Positions 9,479 to 18,336 of a stretch of 64,000 nucleotides of DNA are shown here, in pieces; within the stretch, counting starts at the first letter, position 1, and each line of letters starts with the position of its first letter. The DNA is from Armatimonadota bacterium (lineage in GTDB: Bacteria > Sysuimicrobiota > Sysuimicrobiia > Sysuimicrobiales > Humicultoraceae): NCBI GenBank assembly GCA_031081715.1, contig JAVHMA010000001.1, positions 1-64,000 on the forward strand, in the 5' to 3' direction. The notes beneath the pieces are model-generated. The model did no database searches. It saw only the letters and a program-made list of their open reading frames with translations, and was not told where the DNA came from. Both the position numbers and the translations under genes were made by a program.

Positions 9479-9961
9479 GTGGGAGCACCGTCGAGGCGGA
9501 AGAAACCGGTCAAGCGGGCGCGTAGCGCCGGCGGGGTGGTCTTTCGCCGCCAGAATGGCGGCGTGGAGATCCTGGTGCTCCAGCACGAGGGCGGCAAGTG
9601 GATGCTGCCCAAGGGAACGATCGAGGCCGGCGAAACCCCGGAGGCGGTGGCGCTGCGCGAGGTGCGGGAGGAGACCGGGCTGTCGCGCGTGCGCGTCGTC
9701 CGCGACCTGGGTCAGGAGCGGTACTCGTTCTTCTGGCGGACCGAGGACACGTTCTACGACAAAACCGTGCACTACTTCCTGCTGGAGTTCCTCGGCGGCG
9801 AGGAGCCGACGCCGCAGCACGAGGAGGGTTTCGTGGCAGCGGAGTGGGTCCCGGTGGATGTCGCGCTGACGCGCATCAGGTACAAGGAGACGCGCGAGAT
9901 CGTGCGCCGCGCGCGCGAGGCCCTCGAGCAGCCGACGCCGGTCGGCGAGGGCGCCGGGTGA
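9479..9961 (+). CDS. Nudix hydrolase
   Basis: 160 residues. A basic N-terminus leads to AGGVVFRR, the usual first strand, and then the Nudix box GTIEAGETPEAVALREVREETGL (about residues 45-67), which satisfies Gx5Ex7REUxEExGU. The family cleaves nucleoside diphosphates linked to another group. The layout resembles small diadenosine-polyphosphate or NDP hydrolases, but substrate cannot be assigned. The start is a GTG; the stop overlaps the next gene's GTG (GTGA), implying translational coupling with the aminotransferase. Confidence 0.9.
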   Translation: MGAPSRRKKPVKRARSAGGVVFRRQNGGVEILVLQHEGGKWMLPKGTIEAGETPEAVALREVREETGLSRVRVVRDLGQERYSFFWRTEDTFYDKTVHYFLLEFLGGEEPTPQHEEGFVAAEWVPVDVALTRIRYKETREIVRRAREALEQPTPVGEGAG

Positions 9962-11244
9962 GCGAGACGACCGAGGCGCGCGTGCTGCGCGTGCTGCGCC
10001 AGTACGCGGAGCACCTGAACCCCGGGTGGGTGCGGGGGTTCAAGTTCCTCGGCGTGGAGACCCTCGAGGTCGAGGCGTCCGGCGCGATCATCCGCGACGC
10101 CTACGGGCGCGACTACCTGGACTTCGCGTGCGGGCCCGCGGTCTTCATCGTGGGGCACCGGCACCCGCGCGTGGTCGAGGCGGCCCGGCGCGAGCTCGAC
10201 CGCATGCCGCTGTCGGTGCGCATCATGCCCAACGAATCGATGGGCGAGCTCGCCGAGCTGCTGGCGGAGGTGACCCCCGGCGACCTCCAGTACGTGTTCT
10301 TCTGCAACAGCGGGGCCGAGGCCAACGAGGGTGCCCTCAAGCTCGCGCGCGCGGCGACCGGCCGGCCGGGCGTGGTCGCGACCATCGGCGCCTTTCACGG
10401 GAAGACGCTGGGCGCGCTGTCGGTCTCGGGGCGCGAGCAGTACCGCACCCCGTTCGCACCGCTGCTGCCCGGCGTGGTCCACGTCCCGTTCGGCGATGCC
10501 GCGGCGCTGGCCGCCGCGCTCACCCCGCAGACCGGCGCGGTGATCCTCGAGCCGATCCAGGGCGAGAACGGCGTCGTGGTGCCGCCCGACGGTTACCTCC
10601 GCGCGGTGCGCGCGCTCTGCGACCGCGCCGGGGCGCTGCTCATCCTGGACGAGGTGCAGACCGGGATGGGCCGCACCGGCACCATGTGGGCGTGCGAGCG
10701 AGAGGGCGCGGTGCCCGACATCCTGACCGCCTCCAAAGGGCTGGGCGGCGGCATCGCCCCGGTGGGAGCGTTCATCGCGCGACCGCACCTGTGGACCACC
10801 CTGACCCAGCATCCGTACATGCACACGACGACCTTCGGCAACCGGCTCGGGTGGGCGGCGTCGATCGCGACCATCCGGGTGATCCAGGAGGAAGGGCTGC
10901 TGCCGCGCGCGACCGCCATCGGGGACCGGCTCATGGCCGGACTGCGCACCGCCGCGGCCGCCTCGCCTGGCGTGGTGACCGGCGTCCGGGGCCGGGGGTG
11001 CCTGGTGGGCGTGGAGTTCGCCGACCCCGACGTGGCCTTCCTGGTGCTCGCCGGCATGGTGCAACGCCGCGTGCTGGCCTTTCACGGCATCAACCGGCCC
11101 GAGGTGATTCGGTTCGCGCCGCCGCTGGTGGCCACCGACGCGCAGGTCGACCGCGCCGTCACCGCCTTCTCCGAGGCGCTCGTGGAGGCGCAAGGCCTGC
11201 TGGGGGAGATGGCCGCAGCGGCCGAGGCGCGAACAACGACGTAA
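9958..11244 (+). CDS. Class III pyridoxal-phosphate aminotransferase
   Basis: 428 residues from a GTG that overlaps the Nudix stop by four bases. Fold-type I, class III features: FCNSGAEANEGALKLARAAT (phosphate-binding segment), GAFHGKTLGALSVSG, the Asp of LILDEVQTGMGRTG, and the Schiff-base Lys260 in TASKGLGGGIAP. The N-terminal NPGWVRGFKFLGVE part resembles putrescine or GABA/acetylornithine-type enzymes more than hemL. It transfers an amino group from an omega- or alpha-amino acid to a keto acid; the substrate is unclear. A nearby peptide-type ABC system may share its regulation but gives no firm substrate. Confidence 0.9.
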   Translation: MSETTEARVLRVLRQYAEHLNPGWVRGFKFLGVETLEVEASGAIIRDAYGRDYLDFACGPAVFIVGHRHPRVVEAARRELDRMPLSVRIMPNESMGELAELLAEVTPGDLQYVFFCNSGAEANEGALKLARAATGRPGVVATIGAFHGKTLGALSVSGREQYRTPFAPLLPGVVHVPFGDAAALAAALTPQTGAVILEPIQGENGVVVPPDGYLRAVRALCDRAGALLILDEVQTGMGRTGTMWACEREGAVPDILTASKGLGGGIAPVGAFIARPHLWTTLTQHPYMHTTTFGNRLGWAASIATIRVIQEEGLLPRATAIGDRLMAGLRTAAAASPGVVTGVRGRGCLVGVEFADPDVAFLVLAGMVQRRVLAFHGINRPEVIRFAPPLVATDAQVDRAVTAFSEALVEAQGLLGEMAAAAEARTTT

Positions 11245-11323
11245 GGGTGGGAAACGTCGGTTGGCACGGACCGGCGCTGGGAGACCGGCGCCGGCAGACG
11301 GCGACTCTAGGGAGGGAAGCCAC

Positions 11324-12877
11324 ATGCGAAGCCTGACCGTCCGGCTCGTGATCCTGGCGGCGGCCGTGGCCCTGGTGCTCAGCCCGCTCGCACCGAGCGC
11401 CGCCCAGCAGCCCCGCCGCGGCGGGGCCCTGCGCATCGCCCACATCGGCGAACCGCCGACGCTCGACCTCCACGGTACCACTGCCGCCATCACGTCGCAC
11501 ATCACCTACCACATCTTCGAGGGACTGTTCGCGCTGACCAGCAAGTACGAACCCCGACCGATGCTCGTCGACCGGTGGACGACCAGCGCGGACCGGCGCG
11601 TCTACACGTTCACCCTTCGGCGCGGCGTGCGGTTCCACCACGGCCGGGAGATGAACAGCGAGGATGTGAAGCTCTCGCTCGAGCGCTGGGGCCGGATGGC
11701 CACCCGCGGCCGGACGCTGTTCGCCAACGTCGAGTCGGTGACGACCCCCGACCCGCTGACCGTGGTCATGCGGCTCAAGGATCCCTACGGGTTGCTCACG
11801 CTCGACCTCGGCCTGTCCGGCAACGGGGCGGTCATCTACCCCAAGGAGGTCATCGAGGAGGCGGGCACCGGGCCGATCCGGCGGTTCATCGGCACCGGGC
11901 CGTATCGGTTCGTCGAGCACCTGCCCGACCGACACATCCGCCTGGACCGGTTCGACGGCTACGCGTCGCGCACCGAGGAGCCCGACGGCGCCACCGGCCG
12001 CAAGCACGCCTACTTCGACTCGATCTACATCGTACCGGTGCCGGACGCGGCGGTCCGGATCGCGGGCGTCCAGCGCGGCGAGTTCCACTTCGCCGAGACC
12101 GTGCCCCCGGACGAGTACGACCGCCTGCGCGCCGACCGGAACCTGGTGCCCTACATCACCGACACGCCGCTGTGGCTCACCGCTGTCTTCAACAACCGGT
12201 CGCCGCTGATGTCCAACAAGAAGATCCGGCAGGCGTTCCAGGTCGCGGTGGACTACGAGGCGGTTATGCGCGCGGCCTACGGGCACCAGCGGTTCTGGCG
12301 CATCGACCCGGGTCTGATGCCGAAGGAACACTACATGTGGACCGACGCGGGCAAGGAGTTCGTCAACCAGAAGAACCCCGCCCGCGCCCGGCAGCTCCTC
12401 CAGGAAGCCGGCTACCGCGGCCAGCCGCTGCGCTGGGTCACGACGATGGAGTACGTCGCCTACGGGACGGCGGCCCAGGTGGCGAAGCCAATGCTGGAGC
12501 AGGCCGGCTTCACCGTGGACCTCCAGGTCGTGGACTGGGCGACACTGGTCCAGCGCCGCGCCCGGCCCGAACTGTGGGATGTCTTCAGCACCGCGTTCAG
12601 CTTCGTCCCCGACCCGATCTTCATGCTGGTCCTCCAGCCGTCCTGGCCGGGCTGGTTCGACAACCGCGACATGAACGCGATGATGGCGCTGTTGCGGCGC
12701 CACGCCGATGTCAAGGTCCGCAAGGACCTCTGGGCGCGGATGCAGCGGCTGTGGTACGAGGAGGCAGGGTCGATCAAGTTCGGCGACTACTTCCTGCTGC
12801 ACCTCCACCGGGCGGAGCTCAAGGGGTACGTGAACAACCCGACGCACGTGTGGTGGAACGCCTGGCTCGAGCGCTAG
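11324..12877 (+). CDS. Family 5 extracellular solute-binding protein (DppA/OppA-type)
   Basis: 517 residues. A Sec signal peptide (MRSLTVRL, hydrophobic core to about residue 26, then APSAAQQ, a signal peptidase I-type site) leads to a mature protein with GGALRIAHIGEPPTLDLHGT, the RGVRFHHGREMNSEDVKLSL motif and IGTGPYRFVE, all typical of SBP_bac_5. It would capture a peptide, nickel chelate or similar ligand outside the membrane and deliver it to the two permeases downstream. A GGGAGGG site precedes the ATG. A strong hairpin separates it from the permeases, a common way to keep binding protein in excess. Confidence 0.93.
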   Translation: MRSLTVRLVILAAAVALVLSPLAPSAAQQPRRGGALRIAHIGEPPTLDLHGTTAAITSHITYHIFEGLFALTSKYEPRPMLVDRWTTSADRRVYTFTLRRGVRFHHGREMNSEDVKLSLERWGRMATRGRTLFANVESVTTPDPLTVVMRLKDPYGLLTLDLGLSGNGAVIYPKEVIEEAGTGPIRRFIGTGPYRFVEHLPDRHIRLDRFDGYASRTEEPDGATGRKHAYFDSIYIVPVPDAAVRIAGVQRGEFHFAETVPPDEYDRLRADRNLVPYITDTPLWLTAVFNNRSPLMSNKKIRQAFQVAVDYEAVMRAAYGHQRFWRIDPGLMPKEHYMWTDAGKEFVNQKNPARARQLLQEAGYRGQPLRWVTTMEYVAYGTAAQVAKPMLEQAGFTVDLQVVDWATLVQRRARPELWDVFSTAFSFVPDPIFMLVLQPSWPGWFDNRDMNAMMALLRRHADVKVRKDLWARMQRLWYEEAGSIKFGDYFLLHLHRAELKGYVNNPTHVWWNAWLER

Positions 12878-12887
12878 GCGTCGGCGC

Positions 12888-12918
12888 GCCGCGGGGGAGG
12901 CCGCGCCTCCCCCGCGGC
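12888..12918 (+). terminator. Strong hairpin between binding-protein and permease genes
   Basis: A 13-bp perfect stem: GCCGCGGGGGAGG (12888-12900), loop CCGCG, CCTCCCCCGCGGC (12906-12918). There is no T-run, so it more likely stabilises the upstream mRNA or gives partial termination, raising binding-protein output over permeases. Confidence 0.6.
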
Positions 12919-12946
12919 GGACGCCGCGCCCGGCCCGTCGCCTTCG

Positions 12947-13891
12947 ATGGCCGCCTACATCGCGCGCCGCCTGCTGGCCCTGGCGCCGGTCCTGTTGATC
13001 GTCGCCACCGTGGGGTTCTTCCTCATCTACCTGACCCCGGGCGACCCGGCCGCGGTCATGCTGGGCCCGGACGCGACCGACGAGGACCTGGCCACGCTGC
13101 GGCAGATCATGGGGCTCGACCGTCCGTTGCTGGTCCAGCTCGGCCGGTGGTACGCGCGCGTGTTGCGTGGCGACCTGGGCTACTCGATCTTCCTGCAGCG
13201 GCCCGTGCTCCAGGCGATCTACGAGCGCCTCGAGCCGACCGGCCTGCTCACCGTGTTGTCGCTCCTGCTGGCGATCGCGATCGGCGTACCGGCTGGCATC
13301 GCCGCGGCCGTGCGGCGCAATACCTGGGTGGACCAGGCGTCGATGGGCGTGGCGCTGGTCGGCGTCTCGGTGCCGAACTTCTGGCTGGGACTGAACCTCA
13401 TCTTGCTGTTCTCGGTCTACCTGGGCCTGTTCCCGGTGGCGGGCTACGTGCCGCTCGCCGAATCGGCGGTCGGCACCCTGCGCACGCTCGTGCTGCCCGC
13501 GGTCACCCTCGGGATCAGCGCCTCCGCGCTCATCGCGCGGATGACCCGCTCGAGCATGCTGGAGGTTATGGGGCAGGACTACGTCCGCACCGCGCGCGCC
13601 AAGGGCAACCGCGAGCGACGGGTGGTCTACTGGCACGCGCTGCGCAACGCCATGATCCCCACGGTCACCGTGATCGGTCTGGCGCTTGGCGGCCTGCTGG
13701 CCGGCGCGGTGGTGACCGAGACCGTGTTCGCGCTCCCCGGGGTGGGGCGGTTGGTCATCTCCTCGGTCCTGCGCCGCGACTACCCTGTCGTCCAGGGCGT
13801 GCTGATGTTCATCGCCGCCATCTACGTGCTGGTGAACCTGCTCATCGACGTCATCTACGTCTACCTGGACCCGCGGGTGAAGTACGCGTGA
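12947..13891 (+). CDS. DppB-type ABC transporter permease
   Basis: 314 residues with about six membrane helices. It begins MAAYIARRLLALAPVLLIVA, has the DppB-type N-terminal TPGDPAAVMLGPDAT segment and GDLGYSIFL, and carries the EAA loop near residues 205-225 (QDYVRTARAKGNRERRVVYWHALRN), where the ATPase docks. It forms half of the membrane channel with the next gene product. It starts 69 bases after the binding protein, beyond the hairpin. Confidence 0.94.
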   Translation: MAAYIARRLLALAPVLLIVATVGFFLIYLTPGDPAAVMLGPDATDEDLATLRQIMGLDRPLLVQLGRWYARVLRGDLGYSIFLQRPVLQAIYERLEPTGLLTVLSLLLAIAIGVPAGIAAAVRRNTWVDQASMGVALVGVSVPNFWLGLNLILLFSVYLGLFPVAGYVPLAESAVGTLRTLVLPAVTLGISASALIARMTRSSMLEVMGQDYVRTARAKGNRERRVVYWHALRNAMIPTVTVIGLALGGLLAGAVVTETVFALPGVGRLVISSVLRRDYPVVQGVLMFIAAIYVLVNLLIDVIYVYLDPRVKYA

Positions 13892-13898
13892 GGGGCCG

Positions 13899-14789
13899 GT
13901 GACGCAGGGCTCGCTGACCGTTCCCCTGCCCGCCCCGGCCGGGGCCGGGCTGTGGACCACCGTGGGCCGTGCGTTGCGGCGCAGCCGATCCACCATGATC
14001 GGCGGCGCCATCGTGCTGGCGGTGGCCCTGGTCGCGGCCCTCGCGCCGGTCGTCTCCCCGCGCGACCCGCAGGCCATCCAGGTGGCCGACCGGCTGCGGC
14101 CGCCGGGCGGGGCCTACCCGTTGGGCACCGACAACCTGGGCCGGGACATCGCCAGCCGGGTGATCTACGGCGCGCGCATCTCGCTCGTCGTGGGTGTGCT
14201 CGTCGTGGCGACCTCGGCGGCGGCCGGGATCGTCCTGGGGCTGGCGTCCGGGTACTCCCACCGCGCAGACCGCGTCGTGATGCGCGTCATGGACGGGTTG
14301 ATGGCGTTCCCCTCGATCCTGCTCGCCATCGCGCTCATGGCCGCGCTCGGGGCCCGCCTGTCCAACGTCATCATCGCGCTCGCGATCGTCTACACCCCGC
14401 GCGTGGCGCGGGTGGTGCGGGGCGCCACCCTGGTGCTGCGCGAGCTCGACTACGTGCAGGCCGCCCAGGCGCTGGGCGCGCGGGAGTCGCGCATACTCTT
14501 CCAGCACGTGCTGCCCAACTGCATGGCGCCCGTAATCGTGCAGGAGACGTTCATCTTCGCCGACTCGGTGCTGGCCGAGGCCGCGCTCTCGTTCCTGGGG
14601 GTGGGCCTGCCGCCATACATCCCGAGCTGGGGGACGATCATCACGACCGGCCGGATGTTCATGCAAACGGCGCCGTGGATTACGATTGCACCGGGGGTGG
14701 CCATCCTGGTGACGGTGCTGGGGTTGAACCTGCTCGGGGACGGCTTGCGCGACCTGGCGGACCCGCGCCTGCGGGGGCGGCAGGGATGA
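13899..14789 (+). CDS. DppC-type ABC transporter permease
   Basis: 296 residues from a GTG seven bases after the DppB-like stop. The N-terminal cytosolic stretch and first helix (STMIGGAIVLAVALVAAL) are followed by the DppC hallmark YPLGTDNLGRDIASRVIYG and an EAA loop (LDYVQAAQALGARESRILFQ). It pairs with the preceding permease. No DppD/DppF-type ATPase follows: the stop overlaps alaS, so the ATPase subunits must be encoded elsewhere or supplied by a shared set. Confidence 0.94.
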   Translation: MTQGSLTVPLPAPAGAGLWTTVGRALRRSRSTMIGGAIVLAVALVAALAPVVSPRDPQAIQVADRLRPPGGAYPLGTDNLGRDIASRVIYGARISLVVGVLVVATSAAAGIVLGLASGYSHRADRVVMRVMDGLMAFPSILLAIALMAALGARLSNVIIALAIVYTPRVARVVRGATLVLRELDYVQAAQALGARESRILFQHVLPNCMAPVIVQETFIFADSVLAEAALSFLGVGLPPYIPSWGTIITTGRMFMQTAPWITIAPGVAILVTVLGLNLLGDGLRDLADPRLRGRQG

Positions 14790-17458
14790 GCGCGCGTTCT
14801 GACGCGGCCGCGCGCGGCCGCCCCGGGGGCATGGACATCGCCCGCCACTTCCTGGCCTTCTTCCAGGAGCGGGGACATGTTGTCGTGCCGAGCGCCTCGC
14901 TGGTGCCGGCGGGCGACCCGACGCTCCTGTTCACGAACGCCGGCATGGTGCAGTTCAAGGACGTCTTCCTGGGCCTGGAGCGCCGGTCATACGCGCGCGC
15001 GGCGACGGTCCAGCGGTGTCTGCGCGTCAGCGGCAAGCACAACGACCTGGAGACGGTCGGGCCGAGTCCGCGCCACCACACGCTGTTCTTCATGCTCGGC
15101 AACTTCAGCTTCGGCGACTACTTCAAGCGCGAGGCCATCGCGTACGCCTGGGAGTTCGTGACGCGCGAGCTGGGGCTGGCCGCCGACCGGCTCGTCATGA
15201 CCGTCTACCAGGACGACGACGAGGCGTTCCAGCACTGGCGCGCGCTTGGGGTCGGCGCGGATCGGATCCACCGGATGGGCGAGCGGACCAACTTCTGGTC
15301 GATGGGCGATGTGGGACCCTGCGGGCCGACCTCCGAGCTCCACTACGACTGGGGGCCCGAGCGCTGCACCTGCGGCCGTCCCGACTGCGGCGTGCCGCTC
15401 GACAACGACTGCGGTCGGTGGCTGGAGATCTGGAACCTGGTGTTCATGCAGTTCAACCAGGCGCCGGACGGGACACGCACCCGGCTGCCGCGGCCCGGCG
15501 TGGACACCGGCATGGGGCTGGAGCGCATCGCCGCGGTGGTGCAGGATGCGCCTACGAACTACGACACCGACCTGTTCGCGCCCGTCATGGACCGCGTGCA
15601 GCGCCTGCTCGGGCACACCGACGCCGAACGCCGGGCGGCCATCGTCCCCTACCGGGTCATCGCCGACCACGGCCGCGCGGCGACGTTCCTGATCGCCGAC
15701 GGCGTGACCCCAGGGAACGAGGGCCGCGAGTACGTGCTGCGGATGATCCTGCGCCGCGCGATGCGGTTCGGCCGGCGCGCGGGCTTCCGCCGGCCCTTCC
15801 TGGGCGAGGTGGCCGAGGTGGTCATCGAGCAGTTCGGGGAGGAGTTCGACGAACTGGTGCGGCGTCGCGAGTTCATCATGAAGATGGTGGAGGCCGAGGA
15901 GGAGCGGTTCGCGCAGACGCTCTCTGGCGGCCTGGAGCGGCTCGCCGAGGTCGTGGCGGCGGTGCGCGCGCGCGGGGAGACGACGCTGTCGGGCGCGGAC
16001 GTCTTCCGGCTCTACGACACCTACGGCTTCCCGGTGGAGATGACCCGCGACGTCGCGCGCGAGGAGGGGTTGGGCGTCGATGAGGAGGGGTTCCGCGCCG
16101 CGATGGAGGAGCAGCGCCGTCGCAGCCGTGCGGCGGCCGCGCTCCCCGGCGAGGGCGCGACGACGGCCGACGACGCCGCGCTCGCCGGTCTGCCCGAGAC
16201 CGAGTTCATCGGGTACCGACGCGAGGCCGCCCCCGCGACCGTGGTCGCGATCCTGCGTGGCGGTCGCCGCGTCGAGGAGGCCGCCGCAGGCGACGACGTG
16301 GTGGTCGTGCTCGACCGCACGCCGTTCTACGCCGAGGCGGGCGGGCAGGTGGGCGATATGGGCGCGCTGCGCGCGCGCGGGCTGCGCGTGGACGTCACCG
16401 ACACGCGGCGGCTGGCGCCGGGCGTAACCGGGCACCTGGGGCGCGTGGTCTCCGGCCGGCTGCGCGTCGGGCAGCGGGTGCGCGCCACGATCGACGCGGA
16501 CCGCCGCGCCGCCATCAGGCGCAACCACACCGCGACCCACCTGCTCCACAAGGCCCTCCAGGAGGTGCTCGGCGAGCACGCGCTCCAGCGCGGCTCCCTG
16601 GTCGCGCCCGACCGGCTGCGGTTCGACTTCACGCACACCGGGCCGCTGTCGCCCCAGCAGCGCGAGGCCATCGAGCGTCGCGTCTACGAGCAGGTGCTGG
16701 AGGCGCGGCCGGTGCGCGCGCGCCTGACGTCCCTGGACGAGGCGCGGCGCCTGGGCGCAATGGCGCTGTTCGGGGAGAAGTACGGCGAGCGCGTGCGCGT
16801 GGTCGAGATCGTCGGCTACAGCCGGGAGCTGTGCGGCGGGACGCACGTGGCGAACACCGCGGAGATCGGCGCGTTCGCGATCACCGGCGAGAGCAGCGCC
16901 GCCGCGGGCATCCGGCGCCTGGAGGCCGTCACCGGGTGGGGCGCCTACGACCGTGCCCGCGCCGTCGAGCGGCTGCTCGCGGAGGTGGCCGCGGTGCTGC
17001 GCACGAGCCCGGCCGACCTGCTCGAGCGCGCGCGCCGGCTCGCCGAGCAGGTGACCCGGCCACAGGGACGCGTCACCGACGACCGCGTGGACATGAGGCT
17101 GGCCCTGACCACCAGCGTCGACGACATCCAGATCAAGGTGGCGAAAGTCGACGGCGTCGATCACGAGACGCTCAGGTCCGTCGGGGACCGCCTGCGAGGG
17201 CGGAACGGCTCCGGCGTCTTCGTGGCCGCCGGCGTGGTCAACGGGCGTGTCAATCTCGTGGTCATGGTGACGCCCGATCTGCACGCTCGAGGCGTGCGCG
17301 CCGATGCCTTGATCCACGCGTTGACCTCGAGGTTGGGCGGGTCGGGGGGCGGCCGGCCGGAGCTGGCGCAGGGTGGCGGCAAGGACCCCGCGCGCCTGGA
17401 GGAGGTCCTCCGCGCGGTTCCATCCGAGGTGCGTCGGCTGCTCGGTCAGACCCCGTAA
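14786..17458 (+). CDS. alaS: Alanyl-tRNA synthetase
   Basis: 890 residues if translation begins at the ATG overlapping the permease stop; an in-frame ATG at 14831 (875 residues) is closer to the usual AlaS length and start. Visible features are the class II catalytic domain (FFQERGHVVVPSASLVPAGD, PGVDTGMGLERI), the editing domain with NHTATHLLHKAL and the zinc-ligand CGGTHV, and a C-terminal DHH-like C-Ala domain ending in a glycine-rich GGSGGGRPELAQGGG. It charges tRNA-Ala and clears Ser/Gly mischarging. It heads an alaS-ruvX-DUF1292-mltG order known from Firmicutes. Confidence 0.97.
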   Translation: MSARSDAAARGRPGGMDIARHFLAFFQERGHVVVPSASLVPAGDPTLLFTNAGMVQFKDVFLGLERRSYARAATVQRCLRVSGKHNDLETVGPSPRHHTLFFMLGNFSFGDYFKREAIAYAWEFVTRELGLAADRLVMTVYQDDDEAFQHWRALGVGADRIHRMGERTNFWSMGDVGPCGPTSELHYDWGPERCTCGRPDCGVPLDNDCGRWLEIWNLVFMQFNQAPDGTRTRLPRPGVDTGMGLERIAAVVQDAPTNYDTDLFAPVMDRVQRLLGHTDAERRAAIVPYRVIADHGRAATFLIADGVTPGNEGREYVLRMILRRAMRFGRRAGFRRPFLGEVAEVVIEQFGEEFDELVRRREFIMKMVEAEEERFAQTLSGGLERLAEVVAAVRARGETTLSGADVFRLYDTYGFPVEMTRDVAREEGLGVDEEGFRAAMEEQRRRSRAAAALPGEGATTADDAALAGLPETEFIGYRREAAPATVVAILRGGRRVEEAAAGDDVVVVLDRTPFYAEAGGQVGDMGALRARGLRVDVTDTRRLAPGVTGHLGRVVSGRLRVGQRVRATIDADRRAAIRRNHTATHLLHKALQEVLGEHALQRGSLVAPDRLRFDFTHTGPLSPQQREAIERRVYEQVLEARPVRARLTSLDEARRLGAMALFGEKYGERVRVVEIVGYSRELCGGTHVANTAEIGAFAITGESSAAAGIRRLEAVTGWGAYDRARAVERLLAEVAAVLRTSPADLLERARRLAEQVTRPQGRVTDDRVDMRLALTTSVDDIQIKVAKVDGVDHETLRSVGDRLRGRNGSGVFVAAGVVNGRVNLVVMVTPDLHARGVRADALIHALTSRLGGSGGGRPELAQGGGKDPARLEEVLRAVPSEVRRLLGQTP

Positions 17459-17459
17459 C

Positions 17460-17918
17460 GTGCGCATCCTGGCGATCGACCCTGGCGAGCGGCGACTCGG
17501 CCTGGCCGTCAGTGATCCCTCGGGACTCGTCGCGCTCCCGCTGGAGGTCCGTACACGGCAGGGCTGGCGCGCCGACGTGGCCTACCTGCGCGACGTGATC
17601 GCCCGCTACGAGGTTGCCGAGATCGTGATCGGCCGGCCGCTCACCACGCGTGGCACCGCCGGACCCGCGGCGGCGGCCGCCGCGCGCTTCGCCGCGCGCC
17701 TGCGTGCGGCGCTGCGGCTCCCGGTGCACGAGGTCGACGAGCGGTTCACGACCGCGGCCGCCGAGCGCGCGATGCGCGAGGCGGGCGGCGAGGCGGCGGA
17801 GCGCCGCACCCGTCGCGACGCCGTGGCCGCGGCGCTCATCCTGCAGACGGTGCTGGACCGCCGCCGCGCGGACGGGCCGTTGCGGGGTGGGGGTGAAGGT
17901 GTTATGCTCGCGCCGTGA
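17460..17918 (+). CDS. ruvX: Putative Holliday junction resolvase RuvX/YqgF
   Basis: 152 residues from a GTG one base after the alaS stop. RNase H-like fold: MRILAIDPGERRLGLAVSD supplies the first catalytic Asp, EIVIGRPLTTRG follows, VDERFTTAAAE holds the conserved Glu, and DAVAAALILQ holds the last acidic residue. The family includes YqgF, implicated in pre-16S rRNA 5' processing and suggested to resolve Holliday junctions. The last 20 residues (RADGPLRGGGEGVMLAP) are a low-complexity tail. Operon position supports the call. Confidence 0.92.
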   Translation: MRILAIDPGERRLGLAVSDPSGLVALPLEVRTRQGWRADVAYLRDVIARYEVAEIVIGRPLTTRGTAGPAAAAAARFAARLRAALRLPVHEVDERFTTAAAERAMREAGGEAAERRTRRDAVAAALILQTVLDRRRADGPLRGGGEGVMLAP

Positions 17919-17970
17919 ATCGGCGCGCCGCCCGCCCGGGGCGTCTCGCCGGCGCGCGTGGGGGTGCTCC

Positions 17971-18318
17971 GTGGTCGAAGAGATGGACGTCATCACGCTC
18001 CAGGACGAGGACGGGGCGGAGCACCGGTTCAACATCGTGGACATCGTGGAAGTCGACCGCCGCCGCTACGCTGTGCTGCTCCCCGAGGACGAGGAGGACG
18101 CGGCCGCGGTGATCTTTCGGATGGAGAGCGACGACCGGCTCGTGCCCATCGAGGACGACGAGGAGCTGACCCGGGTGATGGCGGCGCTCGAGGAGACGGC
18201 CGGGTACAGCGAGATCGTGCTCGAAGGCGAGGACGAGAGCGGCGACGACCTCGGAACCCTGGACGACCTCGCCGACGAGTACGACGACGACGGCGAGGAC
18301 GACGAAGAGGACGAGTAG
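17971..18318 (+). CDS. DUF1292 family small acidic protein
   Basis: About 115 residues from GTG 17971, or from ATG 17983. The body (DVITLQDEDGAEHRFNIVDI, YAVLLPEDEEDAAAVIFRME) matches the DUF1292/YrzB family, a small domain of unknown function that regularly sits between ruvX and mltG in Firmicutes. The final 45 residues are extremely acidic (runs of Asp and Glu), longer than usual, and may be disordered. A GGGGTG site lies before the GTG start. Confidence 0.85.
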   Translation: MVEEMDVITLQDEDGAEHRFNIVDIVEVDRRRYAVLLPEDEEDAAAVIFRMESDDRLVPIEDDEELTRVMAALEETAGYSEIVLEGEDESGDDLGTLDDLADEYDDDGEDDEEDE

Positions 18319-18336
18319 ACCCCCGGGCGCCCGGCG

